From: Cutaneotrichosporon cavernicola
Taxonomy: Eukaryota > Basidiomycota > Tremellomycetes > Trichosporonales > Trichosporonaceae
Length of the DNA: 64,000 nt
Reading direction: 5' to 3'
Assembly: GCF_030864355.1 (NCBI RefSeq)
Contig: NC_083395.1
Coordinates: 1,488,001 to 1,552,000 of the forward strand
The position numbers were made by a program, and so were the translations under genes. Shown one piece after another: positions 44,375 to 57,100 of the stretch. The first letter of the stretch is position 1, and each line of letters starts with the position of its first letter. Below the pieces are notes generated by a model. The model worked only from the letters and a program-made list of their open reading frames with translations, searched no databases and was not told where the DNA came from.

Positions 44375-45254
44375 ATGGTCGAGGCCAAGCTGTGAGTCAC
44401 CAGCCCTGGATCCACTAACCGTGCAGCCATAAGCTCAAGGTCACCGACCTCAAGGAGATGCTCTCCCAGGCAGGTCTCGTGCAGTCCGGCAAGAAGGATG
44501 AGCTCATCAAGCGTCTCCTCGACGCTGGGATCACGGGCGAACAGCCTGAAAGGCTTGTAAGTGGTCACGTCGGGTTTCTCTGTGTATAGCCGTGCTGATA
44601 CCAGGTTGACCCCGACGAGCCTGAGCTTGCCGCTGAGCCTGTCGCTGCTGCTGCACCTGTTGCTGCCGCTCCAGCTCCCGCTGCGGCTGCCGTTGCTCCA
44701 GCTCCCGCAGTCCCTGTGCCATCAGAACAGGCGACTGCACCGTCCGAGACGGAAGACCAGCCGGAGGAGGAGCTCACTGAGGAAGAGAAGAAGCAGAAGG
44801 CGCGTGCCGAGCGCTTTGGCATTCCTTGGGTGCGGCAGAAGAAGCCAGCCGCTGCGCCGAAGGTTGAGAAGCCCACCGAGCAGCCCAAGGTGGAGAATGA
44901 GACGCCCGTCAAGCCCGCAGCCATCGACGCGACTCCTCTCGGCATCTCGCCTGAGGTGCTCGCGCGCCGTGCCGCCAAGTTTGGTCTGCCCGAGAAGAAG
45001 GCGGTCCAAGCCAAGTCGCCTGTCAAGGAGGAGAAGAAGGAGCTGAGCGCGTACGTACCATACAGCCGCCCGTGGTTGGGACTAACCTGTCGCAGAGAGG
45101 AGGCTACACGCCTTGCCGAGGAGGAGGAGAAGAAGCGAAAACGTGCCGAGAAGTTCGGCATCGCTATAACAAACGGTGGTGACGAGCCCGTGGGTATTCA
45201 GAGGATAGGCGGTCGGAGAGCTGACAGCAGGACGCGAAGAAGGCCAAGGTCTAG
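44375..45254 (+). CDS. THO1: THO1/SARNP SAP-domain mRNP protein
   Basis: 237 residues from five exons (44375-44391, 44427-44556, 44605-45050, 45096-45189, 45228-45254). The SAP domain at residues 6-42 (KLKVTDLKEMLSQAG, then GKKDELIKRLLDAG) binds nucleic acid. An Ala/Pro linker follows, then three repeats of the type KARAERFGIPW, ARRAAKFGLP and KRAEKFGI, the signature of SARNP/Tho1. These proteins ride on nascent mRNA with the TREX/Sub2 machinery for export. The last exon carries a Lys-rich end (KKAKV). The stop codon is directly followed by GTGAGT, so a 3' UTR intron is possible. Confidence 0.88.
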
Positions 45255-45672
45255 GTGAGTACGGTAAGTGAAGTGTCGATTGCGTGTCGGCGTGGGCGGT
45301 TTGTATATTGAAGTTGTGGCCATCCTCGACACCGTATGATATGGACTTGGGATGCAGTTGGTGACAGTGAGACAGGTGGGCGCCGGCATTAAGGTTAGTC
45401 CTAATGCTTGAATTAAGAATGTGCGATTTCATAACTAGCGGGGGCTCAAATAACGTCCGTCCATGACGTCCGACGTGTCGCACGTCTCACGCGCGTCTTG
45501 TCCTCCTCTCCAGCTCTCCAACTCGTACAACACAACGCCATCGTGAGTTTCAACTGGTGGCTCCCGCAGCAGCTGCACTGAGGTCATTACGACAACTGAC
45601 ACGAAGACTGTCGGATCTTTAAACCAGCGCCAACGAATCGTCGCAGACTCTCACGCTCTCTTCCCCATCACC
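45255..45672. other. intergenic region upstream of OST4
   Basis: About 420 bp containing the THO1 3' end and the OST4 promoter. The last 150 bp before OST4 are C/T-rich. Nothing else is evident. Confidence 0.35.
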
Positions 45673-45792
45673 ATGATCTCGGACGGCACCCTCACAGACC
45701 TCTCGAACGGCCTCGGCGTCGCAGCCATGTTCCTCATCCTCGCGTACCACTTTGTCTCTGTCAACGGACAGCGCATCAAGGAGCGGCAATGA
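45673..45792 (+). CDS. OST4: oligosaccharyltransferase mini-subunit Ost4
   Basis: A 39-residue protein. It begins MISDGTLTDLSNGLGVAAMF, continues with one membrane helix (MFLILAYHFVSVN) and ends in a short basic tail. This matches Ost4 in length, N-terminal MISD and the helix-YH-x-V-x-VN pattern. Ost4 stabilises the Ost3/Ost6-Stt3 contact in the ER oligosaccharyltransferase, which N-glycosylates secretory proteins. A single uninterrupted frame; the ATG follows a pyrimidine-rich leader. Confidence 0.88.
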   Translation: MISDGTLTDLSNGLGVAAMFLILAYHFVSVNGQRIKERQ

Positions 45793-48779
45793 GCGGAAGC
45801 GGCCTCGGGCGGTAAAGCAGCGAACGTCATCTTCAGTTGGCGTGCAGGGGCGCTCTTGGACGGACAGCGATTGCGCCTTACTACGCGCACTGCGCATCTC
45901 CACAGGCTGCTCGATCTCGTTCACCCTCACACCGCGTCGCTACCTCCATACTATGTTGCTTCCGCTCATCCACTCGTCTACTCTCTCGAGAACACCCTCA
46001 GCCCCATCCACCACCATGTTAGAACCCCCTGCTTCGCAGGTGTAGAGTATGCATCGGGCACCGCCCTGTACAATAGGACACTAAGGGGGTATACTGAATC
46101 TGACCTGCGCGGTGGATCCGTACTTGGCCGACGCCGTGCAATGACGGACGGTGAAAGGCGAGTACTAGTTATTCTGCCCGTCCCACTCGAGTGGTCTGCA
46201 GTAGAGAGTCGGCCGTGGTAATCAGGTGCCGGGCTGGGATATCTCTGGTCTCCAACAGCTGGATGGAGTACAGGCTGGCGAGGCGGCCAGCGGGGAGTGG
46301 CTTCATAGCTCACAGGAGCGCGGCGGCTTGCTGATTGCCATGTTGAGGTCCATTCTTGGCTCGCCGCCTGACACAGAGATCAGCCGTGTAGAAGCAAGCT
46401 GTAATCTAATGCAGTGTCCGCTCTCCACCGAACCAGAGTGAGGACCGGGGGCAAGATACTGATCTGGACACATTCCGAAGCGACGAGGTTAATCCAACGC
46501 CGTCCACAAGCGTGCAGTTCACTGTCGTCCACGTCCCACACGCGTCGTCCTCACTGCCGTCAACGTGTTGGCTATCTGTCGATGATCTTAGGCCATAGGC
46601 GTGAGAACGGCGTTGAGATCTGTCAATCTGGTGTATATGTGAGTCATCCACGGTCAGCCAATCCACACATGAGATAAAATGGATGCATTGCACACCGTCG
46701 CCTCCATTGACCCATTTCCCTGCCCTTGCGTTGTGTGCGCACCGCTCCGTAAACGAGCACGTACGCGTTCTATGCGGGTGGGAACCCGACCTCCTCACGA
46801 ATCCTCCCTCCTCTAGCAGCTCCCATCCCGGAAATTTGACATTGTACTCACCTCACCATGCCCAACCCTCTCCGCCTGTCTTAGCCATGCCACCCGGTTA
46901 TGCCACATCGTGCTCCGTCAGATGTGCGGCCGCGCACTTGCCGCCCCAGTCAATTCAGTGGCTCGGCGATAGGCATAGAGTTTGCTCCGAGCCGCTGCCG
47001 TCAATCACGCTCCGTCGGTAGAACCAATCGAACGGCTGGTCCTGGGACAGTGCCGTGTGCCGTGTGCCGTGTGCCAGTCGTCAGCTCGGCAAGGAGCTGG
47101 TTGCGCCAAAATGGACCGAAGGGCATTATAGTGTGGCGTGCCGAGTTTGGGTTGTGTCGAATCATAGCGCCACACCTGATATGATGTTGGCGAGGTAATG
47201 AGTCAACCAATCCGAATGGACACCATTCGGAAAACATGGATGAGTTGGGGAAGGCGGGATACGGACGTTGGTGCGGGAACGCTGGCGGGCTGCCGAGGTC
47301 AACCCTTGATATTTGGAGCAAAGATCTCAGGCCGTGGACGCCACCAGTGTCCTAAGGCGAGTGGAAGGCCTGCAACTTGTGACCCGACCGAGAGCAGTTG
47401 AAGGCGTTTGAGAAGATGGTATGACACGTATGTTGGAGAGTGACTTTTTGGAGGCTCACAACGCGCGATCTGGCGAGCGAAAACTTTGAAGAAGCGTTGG
47501 CGCATCTGGAACATCAAGATGATAATCCCTTCCCCGTGAGTTGTGATAAGTTAGCAAGTTACTCACCTTCGTGCTGTCAATCAACGAGGAAGTGGTTGAG
47601 CCGCCGAGAACTCTCCTGAGTTGACAATGACTCTGGCTGCAGGAGCCTGGACGTCGTTGAGGGACCATGCACCCGCTTTGGGGCAGATTGCTGCAGCACC
47701 GTGCGAGAGGGGAGGCCGTTGAATGACACACAGGCAATCGCCTCCATCCGCCTCGCCAGCTTAGAGGGTTTGCTGCGTCACTCCGTCTTTCGAACGCGAG
47801 TGAAGTCTGGCACACCAAGCCGAGGCGCCGTTGAACTGCCTGCCGTTGCTGTTCTGAATTCCGAGGGCACACAAGCAATGTCTACCGTGCCATGTCTGGG
47901 TCATTCGGACATTCGAATGCTGGCTGCTGGCTGGTTCGTCCACCCCAAGCTGGAGCGATGGACCATCGGACGCACCATTGAACTCACCACCTTTTGTTCG
48001 GTCGAGTTTCGCTCTCATAACAGACTGTGAATACAGGACGCTCGATCGGAAGACACTGTCCGTGGCTTCATGTAAGTGGGCTCTGTCCTCTCGACAATAA
48101 TAATGGAGGGTTAAGCAACCCGTCATTTATAAAGCTGCAGTTCCTGTTGAAGGATGCTCCGCTTCATCGTCACCATGCGAGGTCACGCTCCAGAACCACA
48201 AGCTACCCATCATGCCGCCTCCATCACCAGCATAATGGCCTGTGAGACTGGCATGTAGGGATGCCTCATCCCCCTCTTCCAAACGAATCAGGCGATGACC
48301 GCGTTTCCGTCTCATGGTTTTTGACGTATGAGTGCCGTCGACGTGCTGGAGGATACCGTCGAGTCGGAAGCCCACAGGACGTGCTGAGTCCGCCACGAAC
48401 CATTTCGCAAGTCCACTGCGACATTCCCGTCGATGTGTTCAACGACGTCATAAGACGGAAAAGCGGTCCACAATCGACTGACGTCTTTCGCCACTCGAGC
48501 TGACGCCCGCTCGTTTGGTACATATTTCTGCTGGTCCTCGTCTTGAAACTGCCAGCCGTTTGCATTTCTGTCCTCGGCGCTTCCCAATGCCTGAACATTT
48601 GACAGTCGGGTTAATTCACTTTTTATCGAACATGGTCGTGTCGGCGGACAGAACGAGATGCAACGTGCACGTAGAAGATATTTGACGCCTGAACAATCTG
48701 GTGTGAGCTGCGTGGACTGGGGTCAACTCACGACGACTCTGTACTCGATAAAATAGTCTAGTCCGGGTTGTGAATGGCT
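45793..48779. other. start of gene desert, no supported genes
   Basis: About 3 kb with only short, unrelated frames on both strands. Notable bases: an inverted repeat CCGAATGG-ACA-CCATTCGG at 47212-47230 and a palindrome CATTCGAATG at about 47909-47918. No RNA gene was recognised. Confidence 0.5.
47212..47230. repeat. perfect inverted repeat, 8-bp arms
   Basis: CCGAATGG, 3-bp spacer ACA, CCATTCGG. The half-site resembles the CATTCGA words upstream of PCK1. Possibly a dimer-binding site. Confidence 0.7.
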
Positions 48780-49639
48780 TCAAGGAGCCGGGTTCGAGTC
48801 GGAAACAGCACCCTCGCTGTTCGGTATTTTCTCGCCACCGACTGTGTCGAGCTCCACTGACCGAGCCGGGTGGAGTGACGCGAGCTCCGAGAGCCTAGAT
48901 TGGCAGTAGGCCCTTTCAAGACCGGTTGGCATTGCCGGAATCCGACGCCGTGTGAAAGTCTTGTCCAGATGCAACACGAACTCGGACCGCCTGGGTTTGT
49001 TTCTCGAGTTCAACACACGTGAGCTGCAGAGGACGCCGAATGTCGTCGGCACGGCTGCTGTACCTCCAACAGCGCCACCAACAATGTCAGTGCCAGTTGC
49101 AGCCATGCCACAGAAAATGGGCTCTCCAGCACGAACACGTACACCGCCCCTAGCTTCATGATCCGCGGGCACCACGCGATTGAGACCATTGTTTACCACA
49201 ACAGCCCCATGGTCATTGTCCGTCTCCGTCTCGCAGTCTCCGCCGTGACAAGATGGGGACGCCGGCAGTCCACCAAGCCGTCTCACCCCAGCTTCCCGCG
49301 GAACCACCTCAAGTCTCCCATTCTCCACTCGCCTCAACTGGCACTCACACTAAGGATTTCGGCCGCCACAGACAGGCGTGCATTGACGTAAATTGTGTGC
49401 GCTGTTCTAACGGCGACAAGGACAACAGCGATGCCTGTTGGCCCCTCGTCGTCATCGCGATAGAGTTTGGCACCAAAACCGCCCTGTAGGTCGTACTCTC
49501 TAAAAATGGCGCCGCTTTGCTCCCACGTACCTTGTAGCTCCAGCTTACGTCGTGCAGCCAATGTTCTGTCAAGCTTCGACTCAGTCCCAGTGCCTCGCTC
49601 ACGGTCACCTGACCGCGTGTTGGTAGACATGGCGTCCAT
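48780..49639 (-). CDS. weak candidate gene in the desert
   Basis: Two open frames of about 100 and 185 codons can be joined in phase by a 41-nt intron (GTGAGT to ACTTGAG), giving about 270 residues from an ATG at 49639. The first part reads QGGFGAKLYRDDDEGPTGIA; the second has a Gly/Ala-rich hydrophobic stretch (GTDIVGGAVGGTAAV) and Arg-rich patches. No family is recognised. It could be a real lineage-specific gene, a decayed gene or chance. Confidence 0.3.
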
Positions 49640-49739
49640 AATTAAGCTGGCACCACGACATACGCGACGACACGATCATGAGTTCAGGTGAGCTGGATCA
49701 GTGCATTATGCGGGTGGGTGGTACGCGGGGCCCGTATCC

Positions 49740-50087
49740 ATGTCCGCCAAAACGTCGCTCGGCGATACCAAGTCTGGCCAGGAGCTCCGAGGGCTTGATG
49801 CGCGTTTGATGGGTAACCACGACGCGTGGACCACAGGGACAACTGGGGAGAAAACTAAGACGGATGTGGAGGATGGACCACCTGACGACGGGGCAGGTTG
49901 GCAGCTGGGAAAAGAACCGTGGAGAAGCGCAGAAAACGATGTGTGGCCGCGCAACGATTTTCGCCACTCACCAGGTGCCAAGTATTCCCGCAAACGAGCG
50001 AGACGGAGACGACGAGAGGAGGAAACACTTGACAATGAGGCAGCTCGGTCCCAGTGCACCCTGCCCACAATCCAGAGACGCAGGTAA
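49740..50087 (+). CDS. weak candidate small basic protein
   Basis: An uninterrupted frame of 115 residues, divergent from the previous candidate with 100 bp between the ATGs. It ends with a strongly basic nuclear-signal-like stretch (SRKRARRRRREEE). No known domain. Coding status is uncertain. Confidence 0.22.
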   Translation: MSAKTSLGDTKSGQELRGLDARLMGNHDAWTTGTTGEKTKTDVEDGPPDDGAGWQLGKEPWRSAENDVWPRNDFRHSPGAKYSRKRARRRRREEETLDNEAARSQCTLPTIQRRR

Positions 50088-52836
50088 CGGTGATTGGCGA
50101 GAACGCCAAATTTGCCATCCACCCAGTCGCGGGGGCGACTGGCTCTCGCAGCAACACAGCAAGTGGGCCTTGATCACACTTGCTCAAACCGACCCTCATG
50201 CGCATCTTCAGACGTGAGCGTTGTCATCGTCTCGTTCCTGTCCAGCCGGTCCTACCTCCTTCCTCCAGAGCCGTCCTCGACAACCCGGTTTGGCCTGTCC
50301 TCTGAATCGTCGATTGCGGTTCAGGAGAGCATAACGCAAAGCCCGGTGCTCAGATACACCTTTTTACCCACTCCCTGATGGTATTAAGTAGTTGTGTGTG
50401 GCACCTTTGAAGGTGCATTCTGTGGGGGATGAGGAGTGTCGAAGCTTCTTTCAGGATGGATGGATAATGGGTGCGGCATATTCCGAGAGGCGTCCAGGTT
50501 GCGGCTTGCTTCCCAAAGCCCTGCGACTTTGGGATAAGCATCCCAGGGTAACCACAACTGTTGATATCGAACGCCCGACGTTCGGTTCCGGTGCGAGATC
50601 TTGTCGGCGAGAGTGACGACGCCGACGTGCTCCACTGCGTGCAGATGTATTTGCATTCCCAAGAACTGTGAGTGTAGGAGACCATCCGTGAGGTCTTACA
50701 CAATTGATTGATTCCGTTAATTATCACCTAAAGCCTAGTTGATTACTTGTCAACTAGGTTGTGACGCCGTGACGTCTGCCAGGCCTGGCCAGAAGCTTGA
50801 GGGGCTGAGGGGCCGGAATTGTCGGGGAAACCACTCCGCTCTGCCCACCTGCTAACACAGAGACTTGTGCAGGGGCTCCCACTAGGAATGCTGATAAGCA
50901 AGGGTGCACTATGACCAGGCAGGGGCTAAGGATCCATGGACTCGACCTGTAACCAAAGGCCATGCCATGTCGACGAGCATAACGAGCATGACGAGACTGG
51001 GGTGCGGTGAGTTGCAGGGAGTGCCACAAGCTGCGCAGGCATGACAATTGTCCCAAGGAAGCAGATATCAGGGAAGGAAGGGGTAAAGAAGTCCCACATT
51101 CCCTGGATGTTTGAGATAGTCCCTCTAGACTTTTGCCCTCAAGGGTCATGTGCTCGACACCCTTTAAGGGAATATTACAACGTCTCACAGTCTCACGCTG
51201 CTTGGATCTCGATGACTAGATACTAGATTACGTGATCGCACTCATCCTTACGGAATCCAAGCGGGGTGGGCATGGGGTAAGCAATCGATAGAAGTTTGCT
51301 ATAGTTTAGGGTGAACCCATCTTGGCCGAGCAGGAACGTGGGAATGAAAGCCACGGGTATGGTTATCCTAGGAACAATACAGGAGATCCCCGATTTCCGA
51401 GTAGCCATGAGGTAGCAAGTGCATCAAAGAACAAGTACGAGCCAACAAGTGAGGTTGTTGGCAGCAGACAATCGGCTCAAATGAATTATTCACTTGTTAG
51501 TGTGGGACTTTAAAGTCCCAAACCCCGTTGACCTCTTTTGATGGCGTTAATGGCGTCTATTGCGTCGATGACGTCCAAGTGCCCTAGCTGTTTTTTCGGG
51601 CTGGTGCGAAAGGCCGACCTCCGACGGCATGCAGGAACGTTTTCTCCGCAATGCGGCGGTGGTACCTCTCCTGTAGAGGGTTTAGGATTGATGATTGAAT
51701 TGGGCACATCATCACGCCTCCTCCGCACGACGCCACTGGTGCTTTCGAACACGGGTCAGAAGGGTGGCGTCTGTGATATTTGCCTTGCACCGCGAGCCAT
51801 GGTGTAGCCAAGTCAGGTGACGTAGGGGCACCATTTCAGGGTTAAAGCCTAACTCTAGCAAGAGGTGACTATCCTTGTCACAATCGCCGGAAATCAAACG
51901 CCCCGGGATCGTGTGTGGCAGCAACCGACAAGCAGAAAAGTAGCCGGGGAAATTCAGCCGCTGCAGCATGGAGGGCGGGCCTCTGCCAGCGCCACATTCC
52001 CTTTAAAAGGGATGACTTTGGCGGCTTGGCATTTGCAAAATTGCCCGTGGTAAGCGATAACAAGACGAATGTTTGTCGCTAATCGCTTAGGTTGCCCAGT
52101 CCGGTGGGGCAAGCGGGCAGCTATTGGCCGCTTGGCCGCTTGACCGCTACAACCATGGTCCGAGGGTCGTCTGAACGCCTGAGGTCAGAGCTTACAGCTG
52201 ACATGCGGCCATGCAGGTATGCAAAAAGCGCAGTATGCCATCAAGTCTCGCTCGGGTCACGATACGATACGTACGTCTGGGCTTTGGTTGCATCAAGATC
52301 GGGTATCGACCGACGACATGGAGCACTCAGTGTACGCATTCGACTTGGAGTGGGTCAGGAATATACCTGAGAGTCCGAGTCGGGACGGACCGCCTCCTCG
52401 CCCGTCTCGGAATCACAGGTGGACTCACAATCTTACAGCCTCTGAACCACGTCACCGATAGCACTGGAGTGAGTCGCAAAATAATCAGTGGAGTGGGTAA
52501 TCCACGAATCGTCGCCCACTACTCTTGAGGCCAAGAAGGGCTATGCATGTGGTGACAGTAGCGGAAATTGTATCCAACTGAGCTCAATCAGCCCCAATTG
52601 TCTGCGTCGTCTCCGTTGATACTTGATACCAGCATTAGTAGCGCGCACGGGTCAACGTTCCGCTTCACTTACCTAGTCCCAAGGCGAAATGCTTCAAACC
52701 AACAGCCCTACCGAGATCCAGAACGAGGCGAGACCGAGAACGAGACCTAGAGCCAGGCTTGATTGAGGGTCGTTGTGTCGGAAGCGTTCAAGTGGGGTCG
52801 TCAATCCCTCATTCTCCTCGACAGCCTTGTACGCGG
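50088..52836. other. gene desert, palindrome-bearing part
   Basis: About 2.7 kb without a supported gene. It holds several TTTAAA-centred inverted repeats of the CCCTTTAAGGG type (about 51159-51170, 51503-51520, 51997-52013). Stops are frequent in all frames. Confidence 0.5.
51503..51520. repeat. 18-bp perfect palindrome centred on TTTAAA
   Basis: TGGGACTTTAAAGTCCCA reads identically on both strands. Related but shorter or imperfect sites occur nearby. Could be a protein-binding site or part of a degenerate terminal repeat. Confidence 0.85.
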
Positions 52837-53491
52837 TCATTTCACCAAGGCCGGGGCACACTGCCGACGATCTGAGGTAGCACTGGCCGTCTGTAGCAAC
52901 GCGACAAGGAATGGTGCGCTGCGCGGGTCACTGGTGTATTGGAGGTGGTCCTCCTCCTCAGTATCCGAACTGTTGAGGTATCTGTCATGAACCTGACAAG
53001 ATCCTGGAGAGGGACAAGTCGCCACAACGAGGGCTTTCCTGTTCTGTGGTGCCACATTTGAAATGTCCTGCCAATTATCGATGTCCAGGTGGACGCGCGC
53101 GCCCACGAAATAGTCCTGGAGTGCTACAAGCCCTTGTCCCACAAGCAGATCGTGACATTGTAGAGGCACATTCCTCTCACGCCATGGCTCAATGTTGGGC
53201 ACGTCAAGTCTCCAAATGAGAGGGCCAACTTGAAAGCACCGGGTCCAAGAGTTCGGTTCTCGAGGATTCCCGTAACCCGGGTACCGTTACTCGCTTGGCA
53301 TCCCGATTCCTGGTGACAACACGACCGATGGCAACTCGGTGTGACCCGAGACACGTGTGGTCAAGGTGTGTGATCGGCGCGTTGTCGCTCTGAGACTCGT
53401 TCCCCGAGTGCCTGACGTAGCGTGATGTGATGAGCGACCTTAATAGCGGGGAATCAACGAGTGACCGAATACCGAAGAGCAACTGCCACTT
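52837..53491 (-). pseudogene. possible decayed or unrecognised gene
   Basis: Two overlapping open frames read like protein (DHTCLGSHRVAIGRVV, then CHDLLVGQGLVALQDYFVG). They can be joined by a poor 55-nt intron (GTGCTT donor) or by assuming one frameshift near 53205. The upstream frame begins after a CCCTAG acceptor-like site with no clear first exon. Whether this is a pseudogene, a live gene or chance cannot be decided here. Confidence 0.25.
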
Positions 53492-56400
53492 CTAGGGACT
53501 GGCGTAAGCGAGAGAGCGTCCCGTGAGTTCGTGACACGCCACAGAGCAATATTAGTCACTTGGCCCTCTGCTCTGAAGCAGCGGAGGGAGAAGCGAGCAT
53601 AGCCCGAGCCGAGAGGTGAACTGGTGTAATGTTGTTGTTGAGGCTAAACCGGAAACACGGCAAAAGGAGTTTGTATGATAACTCGTCGAGTGTTTGAGGT
53701 CGAGGTCATCATGTGATGTGAGTGATTCTCTTGTGATGTCGTACACCACTTGTGTCTATAGTTTGGGGCCAACCTGGCATTCCGTTCTGTAAAAGGGCAC
53801 CGGCCCTGGAACCCCTTGGACCTTTTATTACCTTTGAGCCACTTGGCTCTTAGAGTCCTTTCATTCCAGGAAAGATTGAGCTAAACAAGCCCCATTCCCC
53901 CTTGGACCCTATTAGACCGAGACCTGAAAGTCAGGCGGGAAAGAGCCGCCCATTTTTGAGCTGATGATCATTTTATCCTTGATTCATCCCTAACTCCCTT
54001 TCCAACCCTGCAGATCACAGATCACATGAGTTTGCCCCTTATGCCCCTTACAAATCTCAACACGTTCTAAAAGTCGTGTCCACCTTCCATGACAGTGCCT
54101 GAATAAACAAAATCATAGTCAAACCAAACACCCATAAACTCCACCACCCTCTACAACCAATAACGCAATAACGGCAACTGCAATCTCGGCAGATCGGCAA
54201 ATTGTCAGGTCGCACCGTTACATGCACAATACATGTTCATTCTCCGCTCCACTTGTATTAATGCTGCATACTCCGCTCCGATGCTCCAAGTGCCTGTCAG
54301 TGCCTCAACGATCAATTCCCGCTTGGCACGCCATCAAAACACAGACAACACCCCGTTGCTCTATGTTGTCGCACATCATTTCAACCTGTTGAACAGTCAA
54401 CCAGTTGCTGACGTGGCGCACCAGTGCCTGTCGTGAAAGTCTAGACACGGGGAGCGCGACTCCGTCTCCATCTAAGGAGAATTAATGATGTGAGGAAGGC
54501 GTGAGTCATCAGGTGCCAGGGCACCGGGGGTGGGGGGTGGGGGGCGGGGTGGGGGGCGGGAGCAGGGACTTTGCTGCGGAGGCCAGGACGGGGATATCGT
54601 AGACCGAGTCCAACGGGTTGGAACTTTCCAGCATCCAGGGGATAGACTCATAACAATAAAAGTGACACGATCACCACATGTGACCGTTTGCCTAGAGGAA
54701 ATTGTCGGGCCTTTGACCAGAACCTCGACAATACTCACACGGTCTCTCAAAGCTTACCGAAGGTATTCCCAAGGAGGCTCTACGTATTGTTCATACAAAG
54801 AGCGCTCAACCTCAGATACAGCATTAGATTAAAGTTGGAGTTTGGGACACCAGCAGCGATATGATTCCACTTTCTCAGAGTTGTGAGTTTGTAAGAGATA
54901 CGCGGGTTCTGGGGACCGAGTCGTTGGCATGTTCCGAGTCGCGATGCACAGCACGTGCTCGACTCATCGACCGTTACAGTATGCCCTTGCCTACAATTCA
55001 GTCTGATTAGAATAGCCTTGGTGCCACTGCGCAGCGATGTGCGATCGTTGAGCACATGGGATGTTTTATGATGATGTGAGCCTGACGCGTGCCAAGCCAG
55101 CCCATCAGCCAAAAGTGTCCCTTAAAGTTGGTGACTTTCGGGCATAGGCATGTGCCGTATTTGCGGATTGGCCCCCTTGCTCGCCCAGCATCTCCTGGTA
55201 CAACTGCCTTGTGTCAGATTGATACCCTGATACCCCTCGACATGAACCACCTTTCCTTTGGCGTGTTGAAACGTCTGACACCTTCACATTTCCACACCTC
55301 CACCTCCTCCACATCTGACATATCTGGCATGTCGTCCATGTCGTCCGTGTGTTTGATTGCCCAGCATGTCCTGCGATGATGAGATCTGCGCCAAAAGGTT
55401 TCCACTCTCTCTCACAACCCACAATCTTTGCCCCTGTTCACCCAGCCCGACCCCTCCCTGCATTCCTCTCATTCCGACCAGATTCCGACCAGTGCTCATG
55501 TTTCGAGCTGGGTCATCTCTCCCGAGACATCGGTCACGCCAGTTCAACCGGGGCAGCTTGACCGCTACCAGCCTGCCAGGTTTTTGCTCTCGATCGCGAT
55601 CTTTTTTCTGTGTCGCTTTGGTCGTATAATACGGACCGTGCAGAGTCAATGGGAAATAGCCATTATATATGGGGATTTTGTACAATGGATGTAAGATGTG
55701 AGACACAGGGGAGGTCGAACATGCTCGGGGGATTGGAATATTGTTAATGTGATCTGTGCAGATCTATATGAGGCATGTGGGATGGTGAAAAGCAAGGAAT
55801 TATAGAAAAGCGTCTTGAGGTTTGGAAGTTGTGTGTTCGTGTGTTCATCATGTTCTAGTTGTGGCAGCAACCAAGTCTTGGGTCATCCTTGACCCCTGAA
55901 TCTAGGGACCAGAGCTTTTAAGCCTTCAGGCACTTAGGGGAATAACTATGCTAGATTGACTGTAGAATAGCCGCCAAAAGGGTTCAAATTGGGGACGATA
56001 GCCGCGACGTTGGGCGTCATTCACCGATTTTGCTTGTATCCCAGCTTGTATAAATATCCTTGTCTCATCTCCTATCTTACTTGGGTTTTGCAATGTTCCC
56101 TCAATGTTCATTCCCTAGACATTCAACTGTACAGACTTTCTGACCCGTACATACCGTACACCAAAGGACCATGATGCTCATGAAATTGTGGCTCCATACG
56201 TCATCGGATCATCGTGGCTCAACCGGATCGGGTCTTCCACGTCGTGTTGCTCACCTAGTTCCGTCCTCTCCTCATTTGGAGCAGGACAGGACGTCTCGGT
56301 CTTGCCGACTTGTGTTCAACCTACTCACTACCGCCACCGCGACGCCACCCGAAGACAATGCATACCTTGCACTGGGGTTCCGCTGAACTCTGATCAGACA

Positions 56401-57100
56401 TATCGATCCGCCGTCGTTCCTGCTCCTGCTCCTGGTTGAACCGGATGAGTTCGGAATCGGAATCGGAGGCTAAGAGGTTGGGGATCATGTCAGATCCTCG
56501 TTCTTCTGTGGCTGGCGGACACTTATTCTGTTCAATGGATAATAGCAATGCCTGATGCACAGATCATGTCGGGTTGGAGGCCGGGAGAACTAGACCGATT
56601 GCGACAATTAGGGGTTATTGACGGGTGGCTAGTCGAAACGTACGTACCAACATATAGTCAGGGTCTAAACCAATTAGAGACTTTAGAGAGGCCATCAGGG
56701 CTAAGAGGAGAGATCTCAGGGAGGTCAGGAAGATAAGGGTCAAGAGAAGGCACGTATTTCCCAACCAGCTCAACTGCCGTTGATACTTTCCAACCCCACT
56801 CTCGTACCATGTCGCCCAGTTGTTTCGCGCCTCGGGCTGCATTGGCTGCTTGGAACTTTGAGCTTGTGGGAGCGAGGTACAGTACCTAAGTACCTTTGTA
56901 CCTAGAGTAGACCCCATACCCCGAGTCTCCGAGGTCATGAGCCAGTGGACATCGGCCATCACTCAACATCCATCACCCAGTTGTTCAGTTGCATTGACAT
57001 GGACCTAAACTTGGACTGGCCCAGGCCCAATCTGGCCACCCGACAACGCTACAACGCTACAATACAACCATCTCCAAAGGGCCTACTGAATCCCACATTC
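53492..57100. other. gene desert, distal part
   Basis: About 3.6 kb lacking supported genes. Contents: a G-rich tract near 54.5 kb, an inverted repeat GGGTCA-TCC-TTGACCC near 55.88 kb, and repeated GTACCT words at about 56876-56903. A frame at 56321-56560 (minus) with SDSDSELIRF looks protein-like but is isolated. Confidence 0.5.
54526..54560 (+). repeat. G-rich tract with G-quadruplex potential
   Basis: Six G runs of 3-6 separated by single T or C bases in 35 bp, an ideal intramolecular quadruplex pattern on the plus strand. Confidence 0.85.

Noticed and set aside
48789..48800. GGGTTCGAGTC resembling a tRNA B box
   Set aside because: No A box or cloverleaf around it and no nearby T run that would fit a tRNA.
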